Program-made: the position numbers and the translations under genes
Source: Shewanella carassii
GTDB lineage: Bacteria; Pseudomonadota; Gammaproteobacteria; Enterobacterales; Shewanellaceae
DNA length: 64,000 nt
Direction of reading: 5' to 3'
Assembly (NCBI RefSeq): GCF_002777975.1
Contig: NZ_NGVS01000005.1
Location: 261-64,260 of the forward strand
Notes under the pieces: model-generated
Told to the model about the DNA's origin: nothing
Seen by the model: only the letters and a program-made list of their open reading frames with translations
Database searches by the model: none
Shown: piece by piece, positions 35,069 through 44,288 of the stretch
Numbering within the stretch: position 1 is the first letter of the stretch
How the letters are laid out: each line of letters starts with the position of its first letter

Positions 35069-36420
35069 AGTCAGGTAAGTTACTACTGCCGCTGTTGTTG
35101 TCATTGGGCCTCACTGGCTGCGCCTTCAACAGTGTATTAGTCAACTACCCATCCCAGTTGGCCGGCATTCGCGCCGAGCTCAACTCATCAATGCCGGGCA
35201 ATGCCGCCAAAGAGTTGGCAGGTGGAATAAACGGCCGCGATGGTCTGCTCTATGCCCAGGAAGCGGGGCGCGCCGCGCAGATCAGCGGCGATTTCATCGC
35301 CAGTAAAGACTATTACCAGAGCGCCATAGCCGCCTATCAGGCGTTTGACGACAAGGCCAAGCTCAGTTTATCCGAGCTGGGTTCACAGGGCGGCAGCCTG
35401 CTGCTGAACGACAATATCATTCCCTATCGCGGCCCCGGGTATGAGCGCATCATGCTGCACCAGTATCAGGCGCTCAATTATCTGTTTGCCGGCGATGCCG
35501 AAGGCGCGTTGGTGGAGGTGCGTCGCAGCAATGAACTGCAATCGCTGGAGCAGCAAAGGTATGAGAAATCCAGCAGTGCAGTGCAACAGATGGCCAACGG
35601 CACCATCAGCGCCGAAATGGATAAACTGGGCAAGGCCGCCGGCAATGTCACCAGCTCGTTTTTGAACGCCTACAGTTACTACACCACAGGGGTACTGCAC
35701 GAAATCCTTGGTGAGCGCAACGATGCCTTTATCGACTATCGCAAGGCGGCGCAGATTATGCCGGATAATCCCTATCTGCAGCAGGATCTGGTGCGCTTGG
35801 CCAAGGAGCTTGCCATGCCTCAATATGATGAGTTCAAACGCCGTTGGGGAGAAGCGCCCACGCCCACCAAGGGGCAAGGTCAGGTCATCTTGCTGCTGGA
35901 GCGCGGCTTTGTGCCCGCCAAGGAGAGCCTGACGGTTCCCTTCACCATTCACGGCAACTGGCAAACTGTCTCTCTGCCCACCTATATGCCCGCCAGAGTA
36001 CCGCTCAGCAGTGCCCATATCCGCGGCTTATCAAAACCTATGACCGCAGCCCCGATAGCCAACATAGATGCCTTGGCCATCACGGCGCTCAAGGAGGAAC
36101 TACCCTATCTGCTGGTGCGCCAGGCCGCCAGGGTCTATGCCAAGTCGGAAATGGCCCGCAAGGCCGAGCGCAAAGACGGTTCGGACCTCGGGGTGATCGC
36201 CATGCAGATATTCAACGTGGTCACAGAGCAGGCCGATCGCCGCAGTTGGCTCACGTTACCTAGGCAGGCACAGATAGCAAGGCAGTTTGTCGATGCCGGC
36301 AGCTATCAACTGACCCTGGACAATCAGGGCACGGAAATTCAGGTTCAGAGTGGCAAGACCACTCTGGTCTGGGCAATAGACACTGGCAATGTCACACGTT
36401 TTTATACAAAATTGATTTGA
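35065..36420 (+). CDS. COG3014 family lipoprotein
   Basis: A 451-residue lipoprotein with lipobox GLTGC (Cys near residue 19), then TPR-like helical repeats (residues 50-230) and a beta-rich C-terminal half. The start is TTG 35065, with CAAGGAG 8 bases upstream, overlapping the def stop. COG3014 proteins usually sit directly before lpoB-like genes, as here (lpoB starts 22 bases on). This suggests a role in cell-wall synthesis or its regulation, but no activity is established. Confidence 0.82.
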   Translation: MKSGKLLLPLLLSLGLTGCAFNSVLVNYPSQLAGIRAELNSSMPGNAAKELAGGINGRDGLLYAQEAGRAAQISGDFIASKDYYQSAIAAYQAFDDKAKLSLSELGSQGGSLLLNDNIIPYRGPGYERIMLHQYQALNYLFAGDAEGALVEVRRSNELQSLEQQRYEKSSSAVQQMANGTISAEMDKLGKAAGNVTSSFLNAYSYYTTGVLHEILGERNDAFIDYRKAAQIMPDNPYLQQDLVRLAKELAMPQYDEFKRRWGEAPTPTKGQGQVILLLERGFVPAKESLTVPFTIHGNWQTVSLPTYMPARVPLSSAHIRGLSKPMTAAPIANIDALAITALKEELPYLLVRQAARVYAKSEMARKAERKDGSDLGVIAMQIFNVVTEQADRRSWLTLPRQAQIARQFVDAGSYQLTLDNQGTEIQVQSGKTTLVWAIDTGNVTRFYTKLI

Positions 36421-36442
36421 TAACCTTGAAATGGAACTGACT

Positions 36443-37036
36443 ATGAAACACTTGAAGCTGATACTGATACTGGCAATGGCCATGGGCATGGCAGCCTGTC
36501 AATCCAAAGTGGAATACGGTGATGCCACTGAGGTAGAGACAGTGAATGAAAACTTCGGTTCGACAGATCTGCAAGCCATTGCCGCCAAAATGGTCGACAG
36601 CATGCTGACCTTCCCACCAGTGGTGGCCATGACAGCCAACGACAGACCTATCATCTTTGTCGACAAGATCAAGAACAAGACCTCTGAGCATATAGATACT
36701 GAGTCAGTGACCGACTCCATCAGCAACAAGCTGCTGCGCTCAGGCAAGTTCCGTTTTATCGATATGACCAAGGTGGATTCAGTACGCAAGCAACTGGACT
36801 ACCAGAACAACGCCGGCATGGTTGACCCATCCACCGCCATCAAGTTCGGTCGTCAGATAGGCGCTCAATACATGCTCTATGGCAACCTTTCCAGCATAGT
36901 TAAACAAGATGGCAGCACCCGTGATGTCTACTACAAGATGACCATGCGCCTGATGGACCTGGAAACCGGCTTGATCGAATGGTCCGATGAAAAAGAGATC
37001 CGCAAAGTGAAGTCCAAGTCCTTCCTCGGGCTCTAA
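36443..37036 (+). CDS. lpoB: penicillin-binding protein activator LpoB
   Basis: Outer-membrane lipoprotein that reaches through the cell wall and stimulates PBP1b (MrcB). From ATG 36443 it has 197 residues: signal peptide with lipobox MAAC (Cys near residue 18), a short linker and the LpoB/TolB-like domain (MVDSMLTFP, RPIIFVDKIKNKT, GAQYMLYGNLSSI, LIEWSDEKEIRK). The linker is much shorter than in E. coli LpoB. The partner mrcB is at 47238-49565. Terminator follows. Confidence 0.88.
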   Translation: MKHLKLILILAMAMGMAACQSKVEYGDATEVETVNENFGSTDLQAIAAKMVDSMLTFPPVVAMTANDRPIIFVDKIKNKTSEHIDTESVTDSISNKLLRSGKFRFIDMTKVDSVRKQLDYQNNAGMVDPSTAIKFGRQIGAQYMLYGNLSSIVKQDGSTRDVYYKMTMRLMDLETGLIEWSDEKEIRKVKSKSFLGL

Positions 37037-37058
37037 CCAAATCTAACGCTCCTTCCCC

Positions 37059-37084
37059 AAAGCCGCTGTCATAGCGGCTTTTTT
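37059..37084 (+). terminator. terminator after lpoB
   Basis: Nine-bp stem AAAGCCGCT/AGCGGCTTT with a 5-base loop and a run of six T. It ends the WD40-slyX-def-COG3014-lpoB run. Confidence 0.88.
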
Positions 37085-37248
37085 GTAACATTTCTCCTTT
37101 GTTCTTTGGCGGCAAATAGCGTAATTTATGCTGCGGGCGCCAAGCCCGACAGGGTATTAACTCAAGACGTATCCCTCCCTTTTATTCCTGTTGTGAGGGA
37201 AAACACCGACACCCAATGGTAAAACAATAAAAAGCAAGGAATCTGTTT

Positions 37249-39894
37249 GTGAAATCTCTTCCCCGGTTGTTTGGTCTCAGCCTGTTGGCTGCCGGACTGA
37301 TATCACTCAGCGGCTGCAGCAGCACTCAATCCTCCGCCGGAGTGCGGGATGGCAGCGGCTATATCAGTGAGCAACAGGCGATGGCTCGCTCTGCCAGAGT
37401 CAGCAATGTCAGCTATGAACTGGACTTTACCTTGGATGGCAGCGAGCGATTTACCAACCGCACCTTGGTACGTTTCAGTCTCAGCGACAACCAACAGCCC
37501 CTGACACTGGACTTGAGCAAGGCGCAGATCACCAGCCTTAAGATCAACGGCCACAGGCTCTATCCCAAATACAATGGCGCCTATCTGGAGATCAGTGCCA
37601 AGTTGCTGCTCATAGGCGACAATGAGATAGAAGTCAGCTTCACACGCCAGCATTCCAACAATGGTGAAGGGCTGCACCGCTTTGTGGATCCCGTCGATGG
37701 CAAGGTCTATCTCTACTCTCACTTTGAGCCCGCTGCCGCGCAGCAGATGTTTGCCGTATTCGACCAACCGGATCTCAAGGCCAGCTACAAGTTAACTGTC
37801 AGAGCCCCCAAAGACTGGCAGGTGATCAGCGCCACCCAAGAATTGAGTGTGACCCCGGAGGGTGACAAGCAGCTGTGGCAGTTTCCGGCAACACCCAAGT
37901 TGAGCCCCTACAACTTTTCCATGCATGCAGGCCCTTACCATGTCTGGCAAGACAACAGCGGCAAATACCCCATGCGCCTGTTTGCCCGCCAATCTGTGGC
38001 GGCCCAGGTCAATGCCGCCGACTGGTTCAGATACACAGACGCCGGGCTTAAGTTTTTTGACGGCTATTTCGGTATCGACTACCCCTTTAAAAAATACGAT
38101 CAGCTGCTGGTGCCTGACTTCCTCTATGGTGCCATGGAAAATGCCGCCGCCATCACCTTTGCCGAGGGGCGTTTTCTTGGCAGTGGTGAGATGACAGCCA
38201 ATCAGCGCCAGCGCTTGGCGTCTGTGATCATGCATGAAATGGCGCACCAGTGGTTTGGCGATCTGGTGACCATGAAATGGTGGAACGGTCTGTGGCTCAA
38301 TGAAAGCTTCGCCTCCTTTATGGGCATGCTGGCGAGCGCCGAAGCCACTGAGTTTGACAACACCTGGCGCAGTTTTTACGCCAGGGGCAAACAGAGCGCC
38401 TATCAACAGGATTCTGGCGTTACCACCCATCCCATAGAAGTACCAGTGGCTAGTAGTGCCAACGCCTTCGATAATATCGATGCCATCACTTATCAGAAAG
38501 GGGCCGCGGTTCTGATTCAACTGCGCCACCTGCTTGGGGAGCAAACCTTCCGCCGTGGCGTCAGTGATTACCTCAAACGCTACTCCTGGCAAAACGCCAC
38601 ACTGGAAGACTTCATTAGCAGTCTAGGCCAAGCCGCCAAGCGGGATCTGAGTCAGTGGAGCCGGGATTGGCTCTACAGCGCCGGTGTCAACAGCCTCAAG
38701 GCCGAGTTCCAGTGCCAAGATGGCCGCATCAGTGAATTTGCCCTGTTGCAGTCAACAAGCGATCCCGCCTATCCGACTCTCAGAGAGCAAAAAGTTCAGT
38801 TAGCCTTACTGAGCAAGGGCCGCCATGAGATGCGCTTACAGCAAACACTGACCGTTACTTACCAAGGTGAAAAGACCTTGGTGCCGCAACTTAAAGGCGC
38901 ATCCTGTCCTGATTTGGTTTATCCCAACTATCAGGACTGGGGCTACGTCAAAGTCGAGCTCGACCCACGCTCGTTCGATACTGCCTTTAATCACCTGGCC
39001 AAGGTAGAAGATCCCCTGCTGCGCGCCATGCTCTGGCAAAGCCTGTGGGACAGTGTCCAGAGCGGTAACTTGCCCTTGAACAAGTATCTGGAAACTGTGC
39101 TTATCAATGCTCCCCAAGAGAGCGATTACACCCTGCTGGGGCAAATTCTCAGCAATATGCGCTATAGCAAGGCCTTGCTCGAATCGATGGCTCCGATTCA
39201 CTCAGCCTATGCCGAGCGCGCCATCAGAGCACTGGCACAGATGAGCCTGCGTCTGACCATGCAAAACGCAGATAATAAAGATCTGCAGCGGCGCTGGTTC
39301 GATGCCTATGTGGACTTTGCCCGCGACGGTGACTCGCTGGACCACCTGCTATCACTGCTGCAGGGCTACAGTAAAATAAAGGGAGTGGAGCTGGATCAAG
39401 ATACCCGCTGGCAGCTTATCTATCAGTTGAACCGTTACGATTATCCCACCAGCAAATATCTGCTGCAGCAAGAAGCCAAACTTGATAACAGCGATTCGGG
39501 GCAAAAGGCGGCCATCGCCGCCGAAGTGGTGCGCCCGGACACCGCCGGTAAACGCCGCTGGCTGGAGAAAATCAACCATTCGGCGCTGCCGTTTGCCAAG
39601 CTGAGGGTGGCAATGGAAAACCTCTATCCCAGCAGCCAAGGGCAACTCCAGGCCAGCACCGCAGAGCAGCGCTTGAGTCAGCTGGCCAGCCTGGACGCCG
39701 AAAAAGACCCGGTATTTATGCGCAGTTACGCGCCGGCACTATTACCGCGTCAATGCAGTCACGCCTCAGTGCTGCGGCTCGAAAAAGCCTTGCAGGCCAA
39801 CCCAGAGCTATCGGCCCAGACCCAGCGCAATCTCAAGCAAGCAATAGAAAGAGAGCGGCGCTGCGTGTTGATTAAAGAAACCCTTAAGCCTTAA
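37249..39894 (+). CDS. M1 family zinc aminopeptidase, lipoprotein
   Basis: An 881-residue envelope aminopeptidase. The lipobox is SLSGC (Cys near residue 23). The M1 motifs are intact: GAMENAAAITF (substrate N-terminus binding), the zinc site HEMAHQWFGD, and the third zinc ligand Glu in WLNESFA. A helical ERAP1-C-like domain fills the last 300 residues. It starts at GTG 37249 with AGGA 9 bases upstream. Unlike cytoplasmic PepN it is exported and lipidated, so it probably trims peptides in the periplasm or at the surface. Confidence 0.9.
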   Translation: MKSLPRLFGLSLLAAGLISLSGCSSTQSSAGVRDGSGYISEQQAMARSARVSNVSYELDFTLDGSERFTNRTLVRFSLSDNQQPLTLDLSKAQITSLKINGHRLYPKYNGAYLEISAKLLLIGDNEIEVSFTRQHSNNGEGLHRFVDPVDGKVYLYSHFEPAAAQQMFAVFDQPDLKASYKLTVRAPKDWQVISATQELSVTPEGDKQLWQFPATPKLSPYNFSMHAGPYHVWQDNSGKYPMRLFARQSVAAQVNAADWFRYTDAGLKFFDGYFGIDYPFKKYDQLLVPDFLYGAMENAAAITFAEGRFLGSGEMTANQRQRLASVIMHEMAHQWFGDLVTMKWWNGLWLNESFASFMGMLASAEATEFDNTWRSFYARGKQSAYQQDSGVTTHPIEVPVASSANAFDNIDAITYQKGAAVLIQLRHLLGEQTFRRGVSDYLKRYSWQNATLEDFISSLGQAAKRDLSQWSRDWLYSAGVNSLKAEFQCQDGRISEFALLQSTSDPAYPTLREQKVQLALLSKGRHEMRLQQTLTVTYQGEKTLVPQLKGASCPDLVYPNYQDWGYVKVELDPRSFDTAFNHLAKVEDPLLRAMLWQSLWDSVQSGNLPLNKYLETVLINAPQESDYTLLGQILSNMRYSKALLESMAPIHSAYAERAIRALAQMSLRLTMQNADNKDLQRRWFDAYVDFARDGDSLDHLLSLLQGYSKIKGVELDQDTRWQLIYQLNRYDYPTSKYLLQQEAKLDNSDSGQKAAIAAEVVRPDTAGKRRWLEKINHSALPFAKLRVAMENLYPSSQGQLQASTAEQRLSQLASLDAEKDPVFMRSYAPALLPRQCSHASVLRLEKALQANPELSAQTQRNLKQAIERERRCVLIKETLKP

Positions 39895-39909
39895 TTGGCA
39901 AAGCAAGTT

Positions 39910-39932
39910 CAAGGGCCTCGATGAGGCCCTTG
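39910..39932 (+). terminator. possible terminator after the M1 peptidase
   Basis: Nine-bp stem CAAGGGCCT/AGGCCCTTG with a 5-base loop just after the stop. There is no T-run, so termination may be weak. Confidence 0.45.
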
Positions 39933-40028
39933 GCGTACTATTGGTCCAGCCGTACCACACAATAGTGCCGTAATGTGCGAGAATGATGTGCCAAAATATT
40001 CAATATGCTTAACACCCAAGGAGTCATT

Positions 40029-40241
40029 ATGGGATTAATGAGTCTGGTAGCCGTCATAGCCATAGGCTTTTTTGCCATGGTACTCATCAAGGACTACAAC
40101 AGTAAGCAGCAAGACGGCCAAAACCGTGAGATAGAAAAACTGCAACGGGAAGTGGATGAACTGAAGCAGCGGATTGCCAACCTGGAAACCATAGTCACAG
40201 ACAAGAGCTACGATCTAAAGGACAAGATCAATCGTCTCTGA
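40029..40241 (+). CDS. small membrane coiled-coil protein, PspB-like
   Basis: A 70-residue protein from ATG 40029, with AAGGAG 5-6 bases upstream. One membrane helix (residues 3-22) is followed by a charged coiled coil (LQREVDELKQRIANLETIV). The layout and the LE-x-I element resemble phage shock protein B, but pspA and pspC are not here, so I do not use the pspB name. The function is unknown. Confidence 0.72.
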   Translation: MGLMSLVAVIAIGFFAMVLIKDYNSKQQDGQNREIEKLQREVDELKQRIANLETIVTDKSYDLKDKINRL

Positions 40242-40290
40242 GGCTATTACGGACTGCGCCAACAGCATAAATATGTAAGGTCATTAAACG

Positions 40291-40318
40291 AAAAGAGGGC
40301 AACCATTGGCGCCCTCTT
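40291..40318 (-). terminator. terminator of the phosphoribosyltransferase gene
   Basis: Eight-bp stem AAGAGGGC/GCCCTCTT with a 10-base loop, followed by T on the minus strand. It lies just past the stop of the minus-strand gene. Confidence 0.7.
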
Positions 40319-40340
40319 GCAATATGCTGCTGCCCAAATC

Positions 40341-40907
40341 TTAAAGGAACAGCTCTTTGATATTTTTAAGATCGCCCTTGCCTTCGGCCAGCTCTTGCGG
40401 ACTCAGGCCAGAAACTTCATGGGGGAATACCAGCCATTCATCCGAGGCGTGGATATAGTAGTCGGGCTTCAGTGGCACAGCAGTATTCTGTGGCTTGTAG
40501 TAAGGACAAGCGATACGGATATCCTTGGGCATATTCAGACGCATGGATTGACTGAGCTTTTCCTTGAGAGCAAAAACGCTGCGCCCGGAATCGAAGACAT
40601 CATCAACAATCAGCAAACCATCATCGGCGTTGGCATTTTCCACAATGTAATGCAGACCATGAACCTTGATCTCCTTGCTCTGCTTGTCTGTACCTATGCC
40701 GTAATAGGATGAAGTGCGCACCGCAATATGGTCGGTTTCCACCTTCTTGAAGTCGAAAAACTCCTGCACCGCGATCCCTATTGGGGCGCCGCCACGCCAG
40801 ATCCCAACAATAAACTGTGGCCGAAAACCACTGTCATAGACCTGTGCAGCCAGACGAAATGAATCCTCCAGCAATTCCTGAGCGGTAATAAAGCGTTTTT
40901 CTATCAT
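40341..40907 (-). CDS. purine-type phosphoribosyltransferase
   Basis: A 188-residue cytosolic type I phosphoribosyltransferase. The PRPP loop is LLIVDDVFDSGRS (residue 95 region), and the N-terminal FIVGIWRGGAPIG is the pyrophosphate loop. Its shape resembles hypoxanthine/xanthine salvage enzymes (Hpt/Gpt), but the exact base is uncertain. Monocistronic, with a terminator. Confidence 0.85.
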   Translation of the reverse strand: MIEKRFITAQELLEDSFRLAAQVYDSGFRPQFIVGIWRGGAPIGIAVQEFFDFKKVETDHIAVRTSSYYGIGTDKQSKEIKVHGLHYIVENANADDGLLIVDDVFDSGRSVFALKEKLSQSMRLNMPKDIRIACPYYKPQNTAVPLKPDYYIHASDEWLVFPHEVSGLSPQELAEGKGDLKNIKELFL

Positions 40908-41313
40908 AGGTATACGACCCCATCTTGTTCTATTTTGTGTGCTTCGCTGTCTGCTTTGGCAGGTACTGAATTGGAGGCCTGTTCCAAAATCCGGAGTGGG
41001 CTTCCACCATTGTAGGCAGGCAGAGGATTTTGGGCGCGCATTTTATAACAAATTTTTCTTCGGCGCTGTGCCAAATACACATTCTTGTGTCTCAGGCGAC
41101 AAAAAATTTCTCAGCGCCCCTCCAACTTAAGCAATATCCATTTTATTCAACCCTGCAGATTTTATTAATAAATAAACCCATAATTAACAACGATCTTATA
41201 ACAACGCGAGACATTAAAATGAATAAATAGTCATTTTTTATGATTAGTTATTGATTAGGGAATTGAAACTGGCTATAGTGCCAGTCATACGGTTCCTCAA
41301 GAGTATCTCCAAG
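40908..41313. other. 406-bp divergent region with structured segments
   Basis: No credible gene. It contains a 9-bp inverted repeat CCAAAATCC (40984-40992)/GGATTTTGG (41025-41033), and a branched-looking fold at 41062-41118 in which GGCGCTG pairs with CAGCGCC around an inner hairpin ACACA/TGTGT. Tandem ARG boxes at 41218-41256 control the importer. The structured part is upstream of those boxes, so it is probably not in the importer leader. Confidence 0.5.
41218..41256 (+). promoter_or_regulatory. tandem ARG boxes of the amino acid importer
   Basis: AATGAATAAATAGTCATT (41218-41235) and TATGATTAGTTATTGATT (41239-41256) are two 18-bp ARG-box-like sites separated by 3 bp, giving the 21-bp centre spacing of an ArgR hexamer. 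The first matches the core TGAATwwwwATTCA at 13 of 14 positions, the second at 11 or so. They lie about 60 bp before the first gene of the importer. Confidence 0.65.
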
Positions 41314-42039
41314 ATGAAAAAATCCCTGCTTCTGGCCACTGTCACGGCCTTGCTGTTGACCGGCTGCGGTAAAGATCAAGATGTACTGGTCGTCGGTACC
41401 AATGCTGCCTTCCCTCCATTTGAATATATGGGGGGCGCCAATGGTGATGAGGTAAAAGGGCTGGATATCGATATTGCCAAGGCGATTGCCGCCGACGCTG
41501 GTAAAACTCTCAAGGTAGAAAACCTCAAGTTCGACTCTCTGATAGTGGCGCTGAACTCAGGCAAAATCGACTTTATCGCCTCAGGGATGACAATCACGGA
41601 TGAGCGGCAAAAGAGCGTCAACTTCTCCACGCCATACTACGAAGCCACCCAGGTGGTGATAGTCAATCAAGACAGCCAGGTATTCACCACTCCTGCCGAT
41701 CTTGCCGGTAAGAAGATTGCGGTGCAGCTGGGCTCGACCGGCGACATCATGGCTAAGGAGCTCAAGGCCGAAGTCGTCGCTTTCAACACGGGTTTTGAGG
41801 CCTTCATGGAGCTGAAAAACCACAAGGTTGATCTAGTGCTGTTCGACAGCCAACCAGCAGCCACTTATCTGGCCAAGAACCCCACCCTCAAACAGCTGGA
41901 TATCGAATTTTCCCCCGAGTTTTACGGTATTGCTGTCGCCAAGGATCAACCCGAACTGCTCGGCCAGATCAATGCCACTCTTTCGCGGCTGCAAAGCTCT
42001 GGCGAATACCAACAACTCCTTGAAAAATACCAGAAGTAG
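41314..42039 (+). CDS. amino acid ABC transporter substrate-binding lipoprotein
   Basis: A 241-residue solute-binding protein of SBP family 3 (ArtJ/HisJ/GlnH type). I start at ATG 41314 (MKKSLLL); the lipobox LLTGC (Cys near residue 16) makes it lipid-anchored. Family features are VVGTNAAFPPFEY, GLDIDIAKAIA, FIASGMTITDERQKSVNFS and the second-domain loop VQLGSTGDIMA. The ARG boxes upstream point to arginine or a relative such as ornithine or lysine. It is first in a three-gene operon; the permease starts 6 bases after its stop. Confidence 0.9.
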   Translation: MKKSLLLATVTALLLTGCGKDQDVLVVGTNAAFPPFEYMGGANGDEVKGLDIDIAKAIAADAGKTLKVENLKFDSLIVALNSGKIDFIASGMTITDERQKSVNFSTPYYEATQVVIVNQDSQVFTTPADLAGKKIAVQLGSTGDIMAKELKAEVVAFNTGFEAFMELKNHKVDLVLFDSQPAATYLAKNPTLKQLDIEFSPEFYGIAVAKDQPELLGQINATLSRLQSSGEYQQLLEKYQK

Positions 42040-42045
42040 TCTTAG

Positions 42046-42723
42046 ATGGATGCAATAATCTCTTCGCTGTTCACCCCCATAGGGGAAGATGGCATGATCG
42101 GCATCTTGCTGATCCTAAGCGGCCTCAAGGTCACCTTGACTGTGACCTTCTTCGCCATGATCCTCGGTGCCATTCTCGGGGTGCTCACCACCTTGATGGG
42201 CATGTCCGAGCGTTGGTATCTACGCTGGCCAGCCAAGCTGTATGTCGGGGTGATCCGTGGTACTCCTGTAGTAGTGCAACTGGTGATCCTCTACTTTATC
42301 GTGTTGGCCGCTATGGATGTCGACAAGGTAACCGCCGCCATCATCGCCTTTGGCCTCAACAGCGGCGCCTACATCAGTGAGATCATCCGCGCCGGTATCC
42401 AGGCGGTCGACAAGGGCCAGGCCGAGGCCGCCCGCTCTCTGGGGATGAGCCATTCACTGACCATGCGTGAGGTGGTATTGCCGCAGGCTATCAAGAATAT
42501 CCTGCCGGCGCTCGGCAATGAATTTATCGTGCTGTTAAAGGAAACCGCGGTCATCGGCTTTATCGGTGGTGTGGATCTGATGCGTGCCGGTGAAATCATC
42601 CGCAGCCGGACCTTTGAAGATGTGGTGCCACTATTGACTTGTGCCCTTATCTATCTGTTATTGACCTACAGCTTCACCTGGCTGCTGGGTAAGTTTGAAG
42701 CGAGGCTGAAACAAAGTGATTGA
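42046..42723 (+). CDS. amino acid ABC transporter permease
   Basis: Inner-membrane permease of the polar amino acid (HisM/GlnP) family, 225 residues with about five membrane segments. The family signature [14 protein letters not shown] and the EAA loop [24 protein letters not shown] are intact. A single permease suggests a homodimer. It overlaps the ATPase gene by 8 bases. Confidence 0.92.
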   Translation: MDAIISSLFTPIGEDGMIGILLILSGLKVTLTVTFFAMILGAILGVLTTLMGMSERWYLRWPAKLYVGVIRGTPVVVQLVILYFIVLAAMDVDKVTAAIIAFGLNSGAYISEIIRAGIQAVDKGQAEAARSLGMSHSLTMREVVLPQAIKNILPALGNEFIVLLKETAVIGFIGGVDLMRAGEIIRSRTFEDVVPLLTCALIYLLLTYSFTWLLGKFEARLKQSD

Positions 42724-43441
42724 GATAACCAACCTGCATAAGTCCTACGGCAAACTGGAAGTACTCAAGGGCATAGATCAGCATATCGCCAAAGGCGAAG
42801 TAGTCAGTATCATAGGCCCAAGTGGTAGTGGCAAGAGTACTTTTCTGCGTTGTATCAATCTTTTGGAACAACCTACCGAAGGCGACATACGGATAGCCGG
42901 TGAATCGATAACGGCGCCTGGTGCCTGTGTCGATAAGCTCAGACAGAAAGTGGGCATGGTATTCCAGCACTTCAACCTGTTTCCCCACAAGACAGTGTTG
43001 GCCAACCTAACGCTGGCACCAGTCAAGCTGGGGTTGATGACTCAAGCCGAGGCCGAAGCCAAGGCTTTGGGGCTGCTGGCTAAGGTTGGCCTGGCAGACA
43101 AGAAAGATGCCTATCCATCCAGTCTGTCCGGCGGCCAGAAACAGAGGGTGGCCATTGCCAGAGCCCTGACCATGTCTCCGGAGCTGATGCTGTTTGACGA
43201 ACCCACCTCGGCGCTGGATCCGGAAATGGTCGGCGATGTACTGGACGTGATGCAATCCTTGGCTCGCGACGGCATGACCATGGTGATAGTCACTCACGAA
43301 ATGGGGTTTGCCCGCGAGGTGTCTGACAGGGTGATCTTCATGGATGAAGGGGTGATCCAGGAAGCGGGCACACCGGAGCAGATTTTCAATGCGCCGCAAA
43401 ACCCCCGCACTCAAGGTTTCCTTGCTAAGGTGCTGCGTTAG
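42716..43441 (+). CDS. amino acid ABC transporter ATP-binding protein
   Basis: ATPase of the importer, 241 residues. Walker [10 protein letters not shown], signature LSGGQKQR and Walker [15 protein letters not shown] are intact. The start is GTG 42716, inside the end of the permease gene (8-base overlap), so the genes are translationally coupled. The sequence is of the GlnQ/HisP/ArtP class. Confidence 0.93.
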   Translation: MIEITNLHKSYGKLEVLKGIDQHIAKGEVVSIIGPSGSGKSTFLRCINLLEQPTEGDIRIAGESITAPGACVDKLRQKVGMVFQHFNLFPHKTVLANLTLAPVKLGLMTQAEAEAKALGLLAKVGLADKKDAYPSSLSGGQKQRVAIARALTMSPELMLFDEPTSALDPEMVGDVLDVMQSLARDGMTMVIVTHEMGFAREVSDRVIFMDEGVIQEAGTPEQIFNAPQNPRTQGFLAKVLR

Positions 43442-43504
43442 AGGCATATGCCTTCCGAGTTGACACCAGTCCTCAAGCGTCAACCAGCTATATCTGGCTC
43501 ACTC

Positions 43505-44275
43505 TCAGGCGGGACGCGGTAACTGTCCGTCCCGCAAAAAGTCTTTTAAAAACCAGGTCAATGGCATGCTGCGGCTGTTACGGCGACTGAAGGCTACCTT
43601 GTCAGCCGAGCTTTGGCAGATCCAGTATTCACACTCCTGCGGCTCGGTTGATTGCAACACCAGAGGATCGTGCAGCGCCAGGTTAACGCCCTCTTCGGCT
43701 CTGGCCGAAGTGTAGCGGATCATCTGCGCCTGCTGCTGCAACAACCAGGCCCCCAATGCTTGGGTATAGGCATAGTTCGACTTGTGAGTCAGTTGCTGCT
43801 GCACTTCCTGCCGCTGCAATAGTGTCAGATCGGCACAATGGCAGGCATCAATATTCACAGAGAACAGCATATGCTCAGAGCGCAGTGGCTCCAGATAAGG
43901 CTCCAGCATGTCGGCCATAAAGACAAAACGATAATAGGCGACTTCTGCCAAGCAGGTCTGCCAGGACTCACTGGCATAAAAGAAGCTTTCCATAGTGATA
44001 CTGCCAAAGCGCGAGCCATGGCGCAGCGGCGGGTAACGAAACGGGGTCTTGAGCAGATAATGTAAATGCTCTGTCCCGTTCCGGTAAGGCGGTTTAACCT
44101 CATCGAGCAGGGATTCGAGCAGCATCTGTTCGTCAAAATCATCCACCAGACTCAGAGTGGCGGCTTCTTCTTGAGATTCAACCAGGCGATAACCACGGCC
44201 AAGGTAGGGGCGAGGGAAAAAGTCCTGTGGCTCTAACGCGCTAAAATCCATTTTCAGTTGTTTGTCTCCTTTCAT
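43505..44275 (-). CDS. RES domain toxin (NAD+ phosphorylase family)
   Basis: A 256-residue protein with the RES fold. The region GSRFGSITMESFFYASES followed by TCLAEVAYYR holds the conserved Arg and Glu of the family, and a Ser further on completes the R-E-S set. RES toxins such as MbcT and ParT destroy NAD+ or modify targets. It follows the antitoxin gene by 13 bases, the normal order for this toxin-antitoxin type. ATG 44275 is the likely start; MDFSAL nine codons on is an alternative. Confidence 0.82.
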   Translation of the reverse strand: MKGDKQLKMDFSALEPQDFFPRPYLGRGYRLVESQEEAATLSLVDDFDEQMLLESLLDEVKPPYRNGTEHLHYLLKTPFRYPPLRHGSRFGSITMESFFYASESWQTCLAEVAYYRFVFMADMLEPYLEPLRSEHMLFSVNIDACHCADLTLLQRQEVQQQLTHKSNYAYTQALGAWLLQQQAQMIRYTSARAEEGVNLALHDPLVLQSTEPQECEYWICQSSADKVAFSRRNSRSMPLTWFLKDFLRDGQLPRPA

Positions 44276-44288
44276 CGACTATGGTCTG

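Noticed and set aside
40029..40241. Naming the small membrane protein pspB
   Set aside because: The layout is similar, but pspA and pspC are absent and the sequence match is weak.
41034..41120. Purine riboswitch before the importer or phosphoribosyltransferase
   Set aside because: The conserved purine-aptamer bases are missing and the orientation does not fit either gene.
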